DNA of 64,000 nt from CADCVQ01 sp038260305 (lineage in GTDB: Bacteria > Actinomycetota > Thermoleophilia > Solirubrobacterales > Solirubrobacteraceae): positions 46,304-110,303 of the forward strand of contig JBBSNY010000011.1 of NCBI GenBank assembly GCA_038260305.1, given 5' to 3'. The notes under the pieces were generated by a model. The model did not search any database. It worked only from the letters and a program-made list of their open reading frames with translations, and was not told the origin of the DNA. This document shows positions 35,842 through 47,010 of this stretch, in pieces; position 1 is the first letter of the stretch; every line of letters starts with the position of its first letter. Made by a program: the position numbers and the translations under genes.

Positions 35842-37505
35842 TGGCCTCCGTCGCAACCACCCCGAAGGCCGGCACCGACGCCGGGTCGCAGGACGCTCGC
35901 ATGCGGGTGCTGGTCGCCGAGAACATCGGCGAGTCCGGTCTCGACGTGCTCGGCGTCGCAGGCTTCGACGTCGACACCGGCTATGACTGGACGCGCGACG
36001 ATCTCGAGCAGCGGATCGCCGACTACGAGGCGATCGTCATCCGCTCGGCGACGAAGGTCGACGCCGCGCTGCTCGCCCTCGCGACGAACCTGCGCGCCGT
36101 CGCGCGTGCCGGCGTCGGGGTCGACAACGTCGATGTCGCGGCCGCGACGAAGCGCGGCATCATCGTCGTCAACGCCCCGCGTTCGAACGTCGTCACGGCC
36201 GCCGAGCACACGATGGCGCTGCTGCTCGCGCTCGCGCGCAACATCCCGCAGGCGCACGGCGCGCTCGCCGCGGGACGCTGGGAGCGCAAGAACTGGAGCG
36301 GCACCGAGCTCATGGACAAGACGCTCGGAATCCTCGGATTCGGGCGCATCGGCCAGCTCGTGGCCGCGCGCGCGAACGCGTTCGGCATGAACGTCATCGC
36401 CTACGACCCGTTCGTCGCGACGCAGCTCTACGACAGCGCGAAGGTGCAGCGCGCCGACACGCCGGAGGACGTCTACGCGGCCGCCGACTTCCTCACGCTG
36501 CACATGCCGACGACCGACGAGACGAACGGCATGATCGACGCTGCGGCATTGGCGAAGATGCGCGACGGCGTGCGGATCCTGAATGTCGCCCGCGGCTCGC
36601 TGATCGTCGACGACGATCTACAGGCCGCGATCGACATGGGCAAGGTGGGAGGGGCCGCGCTCGACGTCTTCCGCTCCGAGCCGATCACCGACCATCCCCT
36701 GTTCAGCTACCCGAACGTCATCGCGACGCCGCACCTCGGCGCCTCGACGGCCGAGGCCACGGACCGCGCCGGCTACCAGGCCGCCGAGCAGGTCATCGCC
36801 GCGCTGCAGGGCGGCAGCGTCACAACGGCGGTCAATGCGCCGTCGATCTCGGCCGAGGACCTCGAGCTGCTGAGCCCCTTCCTGCCGCTGTGCCATCAGC
36901 TCGGCAAGCTCGCCGCGTCGCTGGCGTCGTGCGGCTCGGTCGACAGGATCGAGATCGAGTGCCACGGCCGTATCGGCGAGCGCGACACCGGCCCGCTTGG
37001 CATCGCCGTCGTGCTCGGTGCGCTGAGCGGTCGCACGGAGGACTCGATCAACGCCGTCAACGCGCTGTCGATCGCCAAGGAGCGCGGCATCGAGGTCGTC
37101 CAGTCGCGTTCGAACTCGGCGCGCGACTACACCGACCTCGTGCGCGTCGCAGTGTGGTGCGGCGGCGCGCGCCAGAACGGCGTCGTCGGCACGACGATCG
37201 GCCGCCAGCATCGCCCGCACCTGCTCGCGGCGTGGGGCCAGCGCTTCAACCTCCAGCTGGAGGATCATCTGACGGTCTTCAAGTACAACGACGTGCCCGG
37301 CGTCATCGGCCGCGTCGGCTCGGCGTTCGGGGCCCACGGCATCAACATCGGCTCGGCGGCGGTCGGCCACACGCCGGTCAACGCCGAGGGCGGCCGCCCC
37401 GCGGTCATGATCATCACGACCGACTCCCCGGTCTCCCAGACGCTGCTCGACGAGATCGTCGACACCGAGGACATGGTCGACGCCAGGACGATTTCGCTGG
37501 GCTGA
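35841..37505 (+). CDS. serA: D-3-phosphoglycerate dehydrogenase, long form with ACT domain
   Basis: NAD-dependent first enzyme of serine synthesis, 554 aa. Substrate- and nucleotide-binding domains are visible: VARAGVGVDNVDVAAA, GILGFGRIGQLVAARA, the catalytic Arg in ILNVARGSLI, Glu in DVFRSEPI and His in IATPHLGASTAEA. The intervening domain typical of long SerA follows, and the C-terminal ACT domain reads FKYNDVPGVIGRVGSAFGAHG and INIGSAAVG, the serine feedback site in this family. The N-terminal ~20 residues before MRVLVAEN are an extension; ATG 35901 is an alternative start. One-base overlap couples it to serC. Confidence 0.94.
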   Translation: MASVATTPKAGTDAGSQDARMRVLVAENIGESGLDVLGVAGFDVDTGYDWTRDDLEQRIADYEAIVIRSATKVDAALLALATNLRAVARAGVGVDNVDVAAATKRGIIVVNAPRSNVVTAAEHTMALLLALARNIPQAHGALAAGRWERKNWSGTELMDKTLGILGFGRIGQLVAARANAFGMNVIAYDPFVATQLYDSAKVQRADTPEDVYAAADFLTLHMPTTDETNGMIDAAALAKMRDGVRILNVARGSLIVDDDLQAAIDMGKVGGAALDVFRSEPITDHPLFSYPNVIATPHLGASTAEATDRAGYQAAEQVIAALQGGSVTTAVNAPSISAEDLELLSPFLPLCHQLGKLAASLASCGSVDRIEIECHGRIGERDTGPLGIAVVLGALSGRTEDSINAVNALSIAKERGIEVVQSRSNSARDYTDLVRVAVWCGGARQNGVVGTTIGRQHRPHLLAAWGQRFNLQLEDHLTVFKYNDVPGVIGRVGSAFGAHGINIGSAAVGHTPVNAEGGRPAVMIITTDSPVSQTLLDEIVDTEDMVDARTISLG

Positions 37506-37536
37506 CGGGGGGCGAAATCTCCACGCCGTTGGCCTA

Positions 37537-37542
37537 TACGGT
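37537..37542 (+). promoter_or_regulatory. Putative -10 for the TIR locus
   Basis: TACGGT, a 6-nt spacer and ATG 37549, consistent with the leaderless pattern and placing the promoter just after serA. Confidence 0.3.
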
Positions 37543-37548
37543 CTAGCG

Positions 37549-37749
37549 ATGGATCATCTGGTCTTCATCTCCCATGCGTTCGCACCATGCGTGGATCGCC
37601 GGCCAGCTGACGAAGGAGCTTGAGCTCGTTGGCGCGCATTGTTTCCTCGATGCGAGCGCAATCGAGACCGGCGACGAATTCGACGCGGAACTATCAACGA
37701 CCTCGACCAGTACCTTGATGAGCTACGGCGAAGAATCGACCATGGCTGA
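37549..37749 (+). pseudogene. Degraded TIR-domain gene fragment
   Basis: From ATG 37549 the frame reads DHLVFISHAF, the start of a TIR/toll domain, and then breaks. The next ~40 residues are in the +1 frame (WIAGQLTKELELVGAHCFLD, GDEFDAEL). The original frame resumes near 37693 (INDLDQYLDELRRRIDHG) and stops at 37747-37749. Two compensating indels plus loss of the second half of the domain (no S-x-W-x-x-x-E motif) mark a pseudogene. Its stop overlaps the start of the intact TIR gene, so the two were once coupled. Confidence 0.6.
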
Positions 37750-38134
37750 CCTGTTCATCTCGTACTCGCGTAGGGACGAGACTCCGTTCGTTCGTGCGGT
37801 GGTGGAGGAATTGCGCGCCAAGGGGTTCGAGTCGTGGTTCAGCGACGACGACCTCGTGGCCGGAGCTTCGTTCCGGGACGAATCTGCGGAGGCTCTCGCT
37901 GCATCCAATGTCCTCGTCGTATTCGTGGGTGCGGGAGAGTCGGAGTCGCCGTGGCTGAACTTCGAGATCGGCGCCGCGCTCGGACGCGACAAGCCGGTGG
38001 TTCCCGTGTATCTGACGGCGACCGGTGGACGAGACGCCCCCGGGGTCTTGGCGCATTTCGCGAGCATCGATGCACACGACCAAAGGCCGGATGCTGTCGC
38101 TCAACAGATCGCGGACATCCTAGAGCGTGCCTAG
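37742..38134 (+). CDS. Single-domain TIR protein
   Basis: A 130-aa protein that is a TIR domain alone: LFISYSRRDETPFVRAVVEE, KGFESWFSDDDL, a helix (SAEALAASNVLVVFVG) and the diagnostic ESPWLNFEIGAALGR, with Glu75 in the S-x-W-x-x-x-E position that is catalytic in NAD-hydrolysing bacterial TIRs. It ends with a helical ADAVAQQIADILERA. TIR proteins in bacteria commonly act in anti-phage NAD depletion or produce cyclic ADP-ribose signals, usually with a partner effector. None is next to this gene: the upstream neighbour is a broken TIR and the downstream one a convergent secreted protein. The role is inferred. Confidence 0.75.
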   Translation: MADLFISYSRRDETPFVRAVVEELRAKGFESWFSDDDLVAGASFRDESAEALAASNVLVVFVGAGESESPWLNFEIGAALGRDKPVVPVYLTATGGRDAPGVLAHFASIDAHDQRPDAVAQQIADILERA

Positions 38135-38173
38135 CTATCGGCGTCCGGCATGGTGCGGCGGGGGCTGCTTGGC

Positions 38174-39541
38174 TCAGCCGCGCGTGGAGAACCGCAGCGT
38201 CTGCGTGACCCCGGCGACGCGGCTGATCCAGACGACGGACGGGCGACCGGTCGAGGCGTTGAAGGTCGCGCGGACGAGCGTCGCGCGCTCGGGCGGTCCG
38301 ACCTCCTCCGGCGCCGCGAAGGTCGCCGACCCGGGGCTACGCACGCTCGCGAAGACCTGGTCGGTGGTCTGGTTGTCGCCGGCGTCGGGGAGTGTGGCCC
38401 AGGCAACGAGCGCCGTACCCTGATCGCTCATCGCCACGTCGCTCACAGCGGCGTCTGCGGCCAGCGTCTGAGCAGGCCCGAAGGGCTGTGACGGGGCGGC
38501 GGTCACGACGCGAGCCGGATGCGTGTACGGGAACGACCTGCCGGTGACGGCCGACCACGCGACCGTTGCGGTACCGTCGGGCTCGATCGCCGCCGCCACC
38601 CGACCTGCGGGTCGGTCGATGCCGTCACCGGCGTCGAGCAGCTGTGCGGCAGCGAAGTTGTGCGGCCCCGGGTCGCGCCGCGCCACGCGCACGATCCGCC
38701 GTGAGTGGGCACCCTCGCCGGAGTCCTGCGTTCCCCAGGCGACGACCATCCGCCCGCTCGGGGTCGAGGCGGTCGAGATCTGGGTCAGGCCGCTCGCTGG
38801 CCCGAGCTGCTGCACCGTGCCCCACGAGTGGCCGACGCGCTGAACGCGCGCTTTGACGAAGTCCCGCTTCGAGACGCTCTGATAGGCGACCAGCAGATCG
38901 CCGCCGGCGCTGTAGCTGGCCGACACGGCGCTCATCGCGCCGGTGCCGGCGATGACCGTCGGCGATCCGAACGCGGCCTTGTTCGGTCGGCGGATCGCGA
39001 CGACGAGGTGATCGCGACCGGTGAGATGCTCGATCCAGACTGCGGCGACGTCGCCTCGCTCGCTCGCGGCGATCGCGCCGCTGTCGCCATCGGCGCGCTT
39101 CGTGAGGCGGTCGTAGGTCCCGGCGGCGACCGGCGATGTGCCGCCGCTGCTGCCGAGGCTGGCGCCGAGGCTCGTGGGTGGTGCTCCGAACACGCGGGCG
39201 CCGCGCGCGAGCGGCAGCCGCAGGAGCCCGACATGGCCGCGCCCGAAGGGAGCGGGCGCGGCGGCCAACACGAGCGGCCCACTGGCGACGAAGCTGCCAT
39301 CGGGTTGCTGGCCGAACAGTCGGCTCGTGCCCGTGTTCGGGAACTGGGCGGCGGTGTCGGTGAGGCGAGCCGACAGCAGGGCGCGCCCGTTTCCGCTGAA
39401 GGCGATCGTCGGGTCGTCGAGCGCCGGGGTGCCGGAGGCGACGGTGGAGGGAGGGGACCAGGGGGCCGCGGCGAGCGCGGGAGAGGCCGGAATCAGGACG
39501 AGCGCGGTGAGGGCACCTGCTGCGATTCGGGGGTATGTCAT
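38174..39541 (-). CDS. Secreted beta-propeller-like protein
   Basis: A 455-aa exported protein with a signal peptide (GALTALVLIPASPALAAA). The mature part is built of beta strands with repeating G-x-A-x-V-A-W / V-A-Y motifs (RGDVAAVWIEHL, AGGDLLVAYQSV, SGRMVVAWGTQDSG, DGTATVAWSAV, QGTALVAWATL, TGRPSVVWISRV), spaced roughly every 45-55 residues, as in a beta-propeller. No catalytic or metal site is evident. Two decayed paralogues lie at 32929-33735 and 33802-34535. Function is unknown, probably extracellular. Confidence 0.7.
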   Translation of the reverse strand: MTYPRIAAGALTALVLIPASPALAAAPWSPPSTVASGTPALDDPTIAFSGNGRALLSARLTDTAAQFPNTGTSRLFGQQPDGSFVASGPLVLAAAPAPFGRGHVGLLRLPLARGARVFGAPPTSLGASLGSSGGTSPVAAGTYDRLTKRADGDSGAIAASERGDVAAVWIEHLTGRDHLVVAIRRPNKAAFGSPTVIAGTGAMSAVSASYSAGGDLLVAYQSVSKRDFVKARVQRVGHSWGTVQQLGPASGLTQISTASTPSGRMVVAWGTQDSGEGAHSRRIVRVARRDPGPHNFAAAQLLDAGDGIDRPAGRVAAAIEPDGTATVAWSAVTGRSFPYTHPARVVTAAPSQPFGPAQTLAADAAVSDVAMSDQGTALVAWATLPDAGDNQTTDQVFASVRSPGSATFAAPEEVGPPERATLVRATFNASTGRPSVVWISRVAGVTQTLRFSTRG

Positions 39542-39605
39542 GTTCGGGCAACCTCAGCCGGGACGACGAAGTTGCGCGTGCGTTGCCGCACAGCGGCGTG
39601 GCGAA

Positions 39606-40795
39606 CTACGCGACGGCGTCGCGATTGGCGCGCGTCACGCCGCCGCGGAAGTCCGCCGCGAGGTCGGCGACGAGGCCGTCGAGGCCGTTGCGCTTGGCGA
39701 GCTTGCGCTGGCGCTCCGGACCGCCGTTGACGAGCAGGTCCGCGACGAGCTTGAGCTCCTCGGCGCAGCCGAGTGCCTCGGCGTGCGGCGCGCAGGACAG
39801 CATGAGGTCGGCGCAGACGTCGACGATCGAGACGGCGCGACCGAGCACCGGGTCGACGAGCTCGGCGTCGACGCCGTCACGCGCCGCGAGGAAGCGGTTC
39901 TCGTCAAGCACCTCGGGCGCGTGCACGAGCGCCGGGTCGGCGTGGCCGTCGACGAGCTCGAGGCGCACGAGCGACTGCACGAGCGCGACGAGCGCGGCCG
40001 TCCCGTCGAGCGTCGACTGCGCATCCATGATCCGCACCTCGACGGTGCCCAGGCGCGGCTGCGGGCGCACGTCCCACCACAGGTATGTGTGGTCGGGGAA
40101 CGCGCCGCACTCGAGCAGCAGGTTGACGGCGCGCACGTATTCGCCGTAGGAGCCGAACGTGCGCGGGATACCGACGCGGGGGAAGGCCTGGAAGAGTGGC
40201 GTGCGCGCCGACGCGAGGCCGGTGTCGCGCCCCTGCCAGAAGGGCGAGTTCGCCGACAGCGCGAGCAGCACCGGGATGTGCGCGCGCAGGCGGTTGAACG
40301 CCGCGACCCCGCCTCGCCCGATGGCAGCCCGACGTGAACGTGCAGCGCGAACGTCGGCTCGCGCCGGGCGAGCTCGCGCATCGACCCGTAGACCTCCTGA
40401 TGGCGCTCGCGCGAGGACACGGCCATCTCATGCCAGACCGCCGACGGATGCGTGCCGGCGGTGCCTGCCGCGAGGTTGAGGCTCGACAGCACGGCGCTGA
40501 GCTTCGCGCGCAGCTCACCGAGCTCTGAGACGGCGCTGGCGACCGTCGCGTGGACGCCGGTGCGTAGCTCGACCGCGGACGAGTGCGTCTCTGAGCTCAC
40601 GTGGTCGCGCAGGTCGTCGGGCAGCGCCGCGAGGACGTCGTCGATCGCCGGCGCGAGCGTCCAGTCACGCGGGTCGAGCAGCATGACCTCCTCCTCGACG
40701 CCGAGCGTGTACTCGTTGCCGTGGCGCCACTTCGACCACGGGGCCTTCGGCGGCGAGCGGCCGACGTCAGGCGGCACGAAGCGCCCCCGAGTCAT
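39606..40795 (-). pseudogene. Glutamate-cysteine ligase (YbdK/GCS2-like) with a frameshift
   Basis: Carboxylate-amine ligase family. The 5' part, from ATG 40795, reads NEYTLGVEEEVMLLDPRDW, SSAVELRTGVH, AGTAGTHPSAVWHEM and FALHVHVGLPSGEAG. Near 40303-40316 (a CCCC-rich run) the coding frame shifts by one base and continues as LLALSANSPFWQGRDTGLAS, VRAVNLLLECGAFPDHTYLW, GTVEVRIMDAQSTLDG and LAARDGVDAELVD to the stop at 39606. Both halves are well preserved, so either the shift is very recent or it is a sequence error. If intact, it would make gamma-glutamylcysteine or a related peptide. Confidence 0.8.
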
Positions 40796-41034
40796 ACGCC
40801 ATCGCGCTGTCGGCGAAGGCTCGCAGGAGCGCGATCTGCTCGGCGCTTGGCGCGCGAGGGGCAGGATGTGGGGCCGGGAGCGGTCAAGGGGGAGACGACG
40901 GGCGTCCATCGGCGACTGCCACGTTGTATCCGTCCTACCCCGCTGCGGGCACTGTCCGACGGGCCAAAGCGCGATCCGACAATCTGGCCCGCGCGGCCAT
41001 CGTCGCATCGGGACGGCCGTCGTCGAACGGGTTG

Positions 41035-41040
41035 TAGTCT
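41035..41040 (+). promoter_or_regulatory. Putative -10 of the leaderless GH13 gene
   Basis: TAGTCT, a 6-nt spacer and ATG 41047. It supports the first of three in-frame ATGs (41047, 41068, 41083). Confidence 0.4.
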
Positions 41041-41046
41041 CGCGGC

Positions 41047-42564
41047 ATGTGGCGCGCTGACGTTGCGATGCCGGCTACAGACATGAGCGGCGCCATTGGC
41101 GCGCATTCCGACTGGTGGCGCGACGCCGTCGTCTACCAGATCTACCCGCGCTCCTTCCAGGACTCCGACGGCGACGGCGAGGGCGACCTGCGCGGCATCG
41201 CGAGCCGGCTACAGCACATCGCCGCGCTCGGCGCCGACGCGATCTGGCTGTCGCCGTTCTACCGCTCCCCGATGGCCGACGGCGGCTACGACGTCGCCGG
41301 CTACACGGAGGTCGATCCGCGCTTCGGAACGCTCGAGGACGCCGATGCGCTCATCGCCGCCGCACACGCGTGCGGGCTGCGGGTGCTCTTCGACATCGTG
41401 CCGTGCCACACCTCGATCGAGCATCCGTGGTTTGCGGACCATCCCGAGCGCTACGTGTGGTCTGATCGCGACGGCCCGCAGAACAACTGGTGTGCGGCGT
41501 TCGGCGGGCGTGCGTGGTCGCGCGACGAACGCAGCGGGCGCTGGTATCAGCACTCCTTCTATCCCGAGCAGCCGGACCTCGACTGGCGCCGCGACGACGT
41601 GCGCGAGGCGATGGCCGACGTCCTGCGCTTCTGGATCGCGCGCGGCGTCGACGGCTTCCGGCTGGATGCGATCGACCGCCTCATGAAGGACCCGCGGCGG
41701 CGCGACGACCCGCCCGCGACCGGCCCGCCGGCGCTGCCCGAGCAGGGCGACTGCGCGACGCTCGACATGCGCCACAGCCGCAACGCGCCCGACATCGGCG
41801 AGGCGCTCGCGGTCCTGCGCGCGGCAGCGGGACCGGGCACATTGCTCGTCGGGGAGGTCTACCTGCCGGCCGCCCGCCTCGCGCCATATCTCGAGCACGT
41901 CGACGTCGCGTTCGCCTTCGAGCTCCTGCACGCGCAGTGGGAGGCCGGCGCGGTGCGCGCGGCGATCGCGGCGGGCCTTGAGGCCGGCTCGATGGCCTGG
42001 GTGCTGTCCAACCACGACTTCCCGCGGCTGCCCGACCGCGTCGGCCCGGGCAACGTCCGCGCCGCGGCGCTGCTCGCGCTGACCCTGCCGGGCCCGGTCT
42101 TCGTCTACCAGGGCGACGAGATCGGGATGGCCGACGGGCCCGGCCGCGTGCCGCCCGACGACCGCGCCGGGCGCGACCGCCACCGCCACCCGATGCGCTG
42201 GGACGACGACGAGCCGCACGGCGGCTTCACGAGCGCCACGCCCTGGCTGCCCGCGATCGACGTCGACGGCGGCGCGGTGCGCGCGCAGGCGCGCGACGAG
42301 GACTCCGTGCTTGCGCTGTACCGCGACCTCATCGCGCTGCGGCCGGCGCTCGGGTCGGGGCTGGAGTTCGTCGCGGCGCAGGACGGCGTGCTCGCCTACC
42401 GTCGCGGCGACGAGCACCTCGTCGCGGTCAACCTCGCGGGTGAGCCGCGCCCCGCCCCGGCCGCCGGCGAGATCGTCCGCGGCACGCACGCGGGCGAGCA
42501 CCCGGCGGGTGCGCCGGCGCCCGCGCGGCTCGGCCCCGGGGAGGGCTTCGTCGCCCGGATCTGA
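41047..42564 (+). CDS. GH13 alpha-glucosidase
   Basis: A 505-aa cytoplasmic glycoside hydrolase of the oligo-1,6-glucosidase/alpha-glucosidase type. GH13 conserved regions are visible: YQIYPRSFQDSDGDGEGDLRG, FDIVPCHTSIEHPWF, DGFRLDAIDR (nucleophilic Asp), TLLVGEVYLPA (acid/base Glu) and WVLSNHDFPR (third Asp). Region I has PCHTS where PNHTS is usual. It is followed 75 bp later by a sugar ABC importer, which suggests that it cleaves the imported alpha-glucoside, such as trehalose- or maltose-type sugars. The exact linkage cannot be read from sequence. Confidence 0.88.
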   Translation: MWRADVAMPATDMSGAIGAHSDWWRDAVVYQIYPRSFQDSDGDGEGDLRGIASRLQHIAALGADAIWLSPFYRSPMADGGYDVAGYTEVDPRFGTLEDADALIAAAHACGLRVLFDIVPCHTSIEHPWFADHPERYVWSDRDGPQNNWCAAFGGRAWSRDERSGRWYQHSFYPEQPDLDWRRDDVREAMADVLRFWIARGVDGFRLDAIDRLMKDPRRRDDPPATGPPALPEQGDCATLDMRHSRNAPDIGEALAVLRAAAGPGTLLVGEVYLPAARLAPYLEHVDVAFAFELLHAQWEAGAVRAAIAAGLEAGSMAWVLSNHDFPRLPDRVGPGNVRAAALLALTLPGPVFVYQGDEIGMADGPGRVPPDDRAGRDRHRHPMRWDDDEPHGGFTSATPWLPAIDVDGGAVRAQARDEDSVLALYRDLIALRPALGSGLEFVAAQDGVLAYRRGDEHLVAVNLAGEPRPAPAAGEIVRGTHAGEHPAGAPAPARLGPGEGFVARI

Positions 42565-42639
42565 CCGGCGGCACGAGAAATCCGCTCGAAACGATCGTGT
42601 GCGGTTTGCAACGAGCGCGACGGGGTACCTGCGCTGATC

Positions 42640-43902
42640 ATGTGGAGGGGGTTGATAGCGGGACTGAGCTGCCTCGTGCTGGCATTCGCCGTCGCGTCGT
42701 GCGGTGACAACGGCAGCGGCGCCCGCGCGACGCTGCGCTGGTTCATCTTCAACGAGCCCAGCGGTGCGCTCCAGAAGATCGCCGACGCCTGCTCGGCGCA
42801 GTCGCAAGGCGAGTACAAGATCAAGTTCGAGTACCTCCCCGCGCAGGCCGACCAGCAGCGCGAGCAACTCGTACGCCGCCTCGGCGCGGAGGACAGCTCG
42901 CTTGACCTGCTCGGCATGGACGTCGTCTGGACCGGCGAGTTCGCGAACGCCGGCTGGCTGAAGCCCGTGCCGCCCGCGGTCGCGAAGATCGTCTCGGACA
43001 AGGTGTTCGACAGCGTCCTGCAGACGGCGCGCTTCAAGAACCGCCTCTACGTGACCCCGATCTGGTCGAACACGCAGTTCCTCTGGTACCGCACCGATCG
43101 CTCGCCGACGGCGCCCAAGACGTGGGACGAGATGATCGACGCTGCCGAGAAGATCGGGCCGGCGAAGGGACGCATCCAGGTACAGGCCAACCGCTACGAG
43201 GGCCTCGTCGTGCTCGTCAACCAGCTCATCGAGTCGGCCGGCACGCACATCCTCTCCGGCCCGAAGTCGATCGAGCTCGACAAGGCGAAGACCGAGCGCG
43301 CGCTCGCGGTCCTCGGCCGCCTGTCGCGCTCGCCGATCGCTGCGTCGAACCTCACGACATCGACCGAGGACACCGCCCGCCTGCAGTTCGAGAGCGGCAA
43401 CTCGACCTTCATGATCAACTACTCGTTCGTCTATCCATCGGCGAAGTCCAACGCCCCTGCGATCTTCAAGATCATGAAGGCGGCGAAGGTCCCGCAGGTC
43501 GATCCGAGCATCCCGAGCAAGCCGCCGATCGGCGGGATCAACCTCGGCGTGTCGGCGTATTCCAAGCACCCGAAGGAGGCCTTCGACGCCGTCCAGTGCC
43601 TCGTCAGGCCTGAGAACCAGCTCAAGGTCGCCGAGCTCGGCGGGCTGCCTCCGGTGCGCTCGGACCTCTACGACCAGCCGGAGATCCAGAAGGCCTTCCC
43701 CGGCTTCGCGCAGGTCGTCAAGCAGTCGATCGAGGACGCGGCGCCGCGCCCCTCGGAGTCGCCGGCCTACCAGGACCTGTCGCTCGCGATCCAGCGCGGC
43801 GTGCACCCGACGACGCAGATCGACCCGAAGAACCTTGATCCGGCATACAACAGGCTGCGCGACTACGTCCTGAAGGCGATCGAACGCAAGGGCCTGTTGT
43901 GA
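42640..43902 (+). CDS. Sugar ABC transporter substrate-binding lipoprotein
   Basis: A 420-aa family 1 extracellular solute-binding protein resembling LpqY/trehalose-type binding proteins. The signal peptide carries a lipobox (AVASC, Cys21), so it is a membrane-anchored lipoprotein. The mature protein shows LRWFIFNEPSGALQKIADAC, LDLLGMDVVWTGEFANAGWL, PIWSNTQFLWYRTD and a C-terminal helical lobe. Its stop overlaps the first permease start by four bases. The 75-bp upstream gap contains a CGCTCG...CGAGCG inverted repeat (about 42581-42616) that could bind a regulator. Confidence 0.9.
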   Translation: MWRGLIAGLSCLVLAFAVASCGDNGSGARATLRWFIFNEPSGALQKIADACSAQSQGEYKIKFEYLPAQADQQREQLVRRLGAEDSSLDLLGMDVVWTGEFANAGWLKPVPPAVAKIVSDKVFDSVLQTARFKNRLYVTPIWSNTQFLWYRTDRSPTAPKTWDEMIDAAEKIGPAKGRIQVQANRYEGLVVLVNQLIESAGTHILSGPKSIELDKAKTERALAVLGRLSRSPIAASNLTTSTEDTARLQFESGNSTFMINYSFVYPSAKSNAPAIFKIMKAAKVPQVDPSIPSKPPIGGINLGVSAYSKHPKEAFDAVQCLVRPENQLKVAELGGLPPVRSDLYDQPEIQKAFPGFAQVVKQSIEDAAPRPSESPAYQDLSLAIQRGVHPTTQIDPKNLDPAYNRLRDYVLKAIERKGLL

Positions 43903-44837
43903 CCGCAGTCCCTATCGGCAAGCGCAAGGCCGCCAAGACCAAGAAGGCGCCGATCTCCGACAAGACGCGAGCCGAGCGCAAGCTCGCCTACATGCTGTGT
44001 GCGCCCGCGGTCTTCGCGATGCTGCTCGTCACGGTCTATCCGATCCTCTATGCGATCGTGCTGTCCGTGCAGAAGGTCGACCTGCGCTTTCCCGAGGAGT
44101 CGGGCTTCGTCGGCCTCGCGAACTACAAGGCCGTGCTGACGTCGGACCTGTGGTGGCAGGGCGTCGGCAACACCGCCCTGATCGCGGTCGTCTCCGTCAC
44201 GATCGAGCTCGTCATCGGCATGGGCGTCGCGCTCGTCATGCACCGCGCGATCGTCGGCCGCGGGCTCGTGCGCACCGTCGTCCTGATCCCCTACGGCATC
44301 GTCACCGTCGTCGCGGCCTTCGCGTGGTTCTTCGCGTTCGATCCGTCCAGCGGATTCGTGAACCACCTCGGCATCTTCTCGCCGGATAAGGCCTGGTTCG
44401 GCTCACACGGCACCTCCATGGCCGTGATCATCATGGCCGAGGTCTGGAAGACGACGCCGTTCATGGCGCTGCTGCTGCTCGCCGGCCTCGCGACCATCGA
44501 CGAGGGGCTCTACGAGGCGGCGCGCGTCGACGGCGCGACGGCGGTCCAGCGCTTCTTCAAGATCACGCTGCCGCTGCTGAAGCCGGCGCTGCTCGTCGCG
44601 CTGCTGTTTCGCACGCTCGATGCGTTCCGGGTCTTCGACTCGATCTTCATCATGACGCGCGGCTCGCAGGACACGGAATCGATCTCGATCCTCGGCTACG
44701 ACCAGCTCATCTCGCGGCTGAACCTCGGGCTCGGGTCAGCGGTGTCGGTGTTGATCTTCGTGCTCGTCCTGCTGATCGCGTTCGTCTTCGTCCGCCTGCT
44801 CGGGACGAGCTCACCAGTCGGCCAGGGGGAGAGGTAG
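43899..44837 (+). CDS. Sugar ABC transporter permease 1 (MalF/SugA type)
   Basis: A 312-aa membrane protein with a basic cytoplasmic N-terminus (KRKAAKTKKAP) and six predicted membrane helices. The EAA loop that contacts the ATPase is YEAARVDGATAVQRFFKITLPLL. It begins with GTG overlapping the binding-protein stop and is followed directly by the second permease. Together with genes on both sides it forms a complete CUT1-type importer. Confidence 0.92.
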   Translation: MTAVPIGKRKAAKTKKAPISDKTRAERKLAYMLCAPAVFAMLLVTVYPILYAIVLSVQKVDLRFPEESGFVGLANYKAVLTSDLWWQGVGNTALIAVVSVTIELVIGMGVALVMHRAIVGRGLVRTVVLIPYGIVTVVAAFAWFFAFDPSSGFVNHLGIFSPDKAWFGSHGTSMAVIIMAEVWKTTPFMALLLLAGLATIDEGLYEAARVDGATAVQRFFKITLPLLKPALLVALLFRTLDAFRVFDSIFIMTRGSQDTESISILGYDQLISRLNLGLGSAVSVLIFVLVLLIAFVFVRLLGTSSPVGQGER

Positions 44838-45677
<840 letters not shown>

Positions 45678-45692
45678 AGGAGCCCAACCACC

Positions 45693-46997
<1,305 letters not shown>

Positions 46998-47003
46998 TAG
47001 CCT
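46998..47003 (+). promoter_or_regulatory. Putative -10 of a leaderless reductase gene
   Basis: TAGCCT begins one base after the stop codon of the ATPase gene, with a 7-nt spacer to ATG 47011. Confidence 0.35.
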
Positions 47004-47010
47004 CGCGCGG

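Noticed and set aside
37574..38134. One 187-aa protein covering both the TIR remnant and the intact TIR.
   Set aside because: The first 56 codons are the +1 frame of the remnant, preceded by an out-of-frame FISHA start. The junction (STTSTSTLMSYGEEST) is not domain-like, whereas ATG 37742 begins a complete TIR domain.
42581..42616. A definite LacI-family operator before the sugar importer.
   Set aside because: CGCTCG...CGAGCG is only a 6-bp repeat with a long spacer and matches no clear operator consensus; it is mentioned in the binding-protein entry only.
41209..43806. An 865-codon minus-strand frame opposite GH13 and the binding protein.
   Set aside because: It is composed almost entirely of Arg, Ala, Val, Gly and Glu without motifs, while the plus strand has two well-conserved genes.
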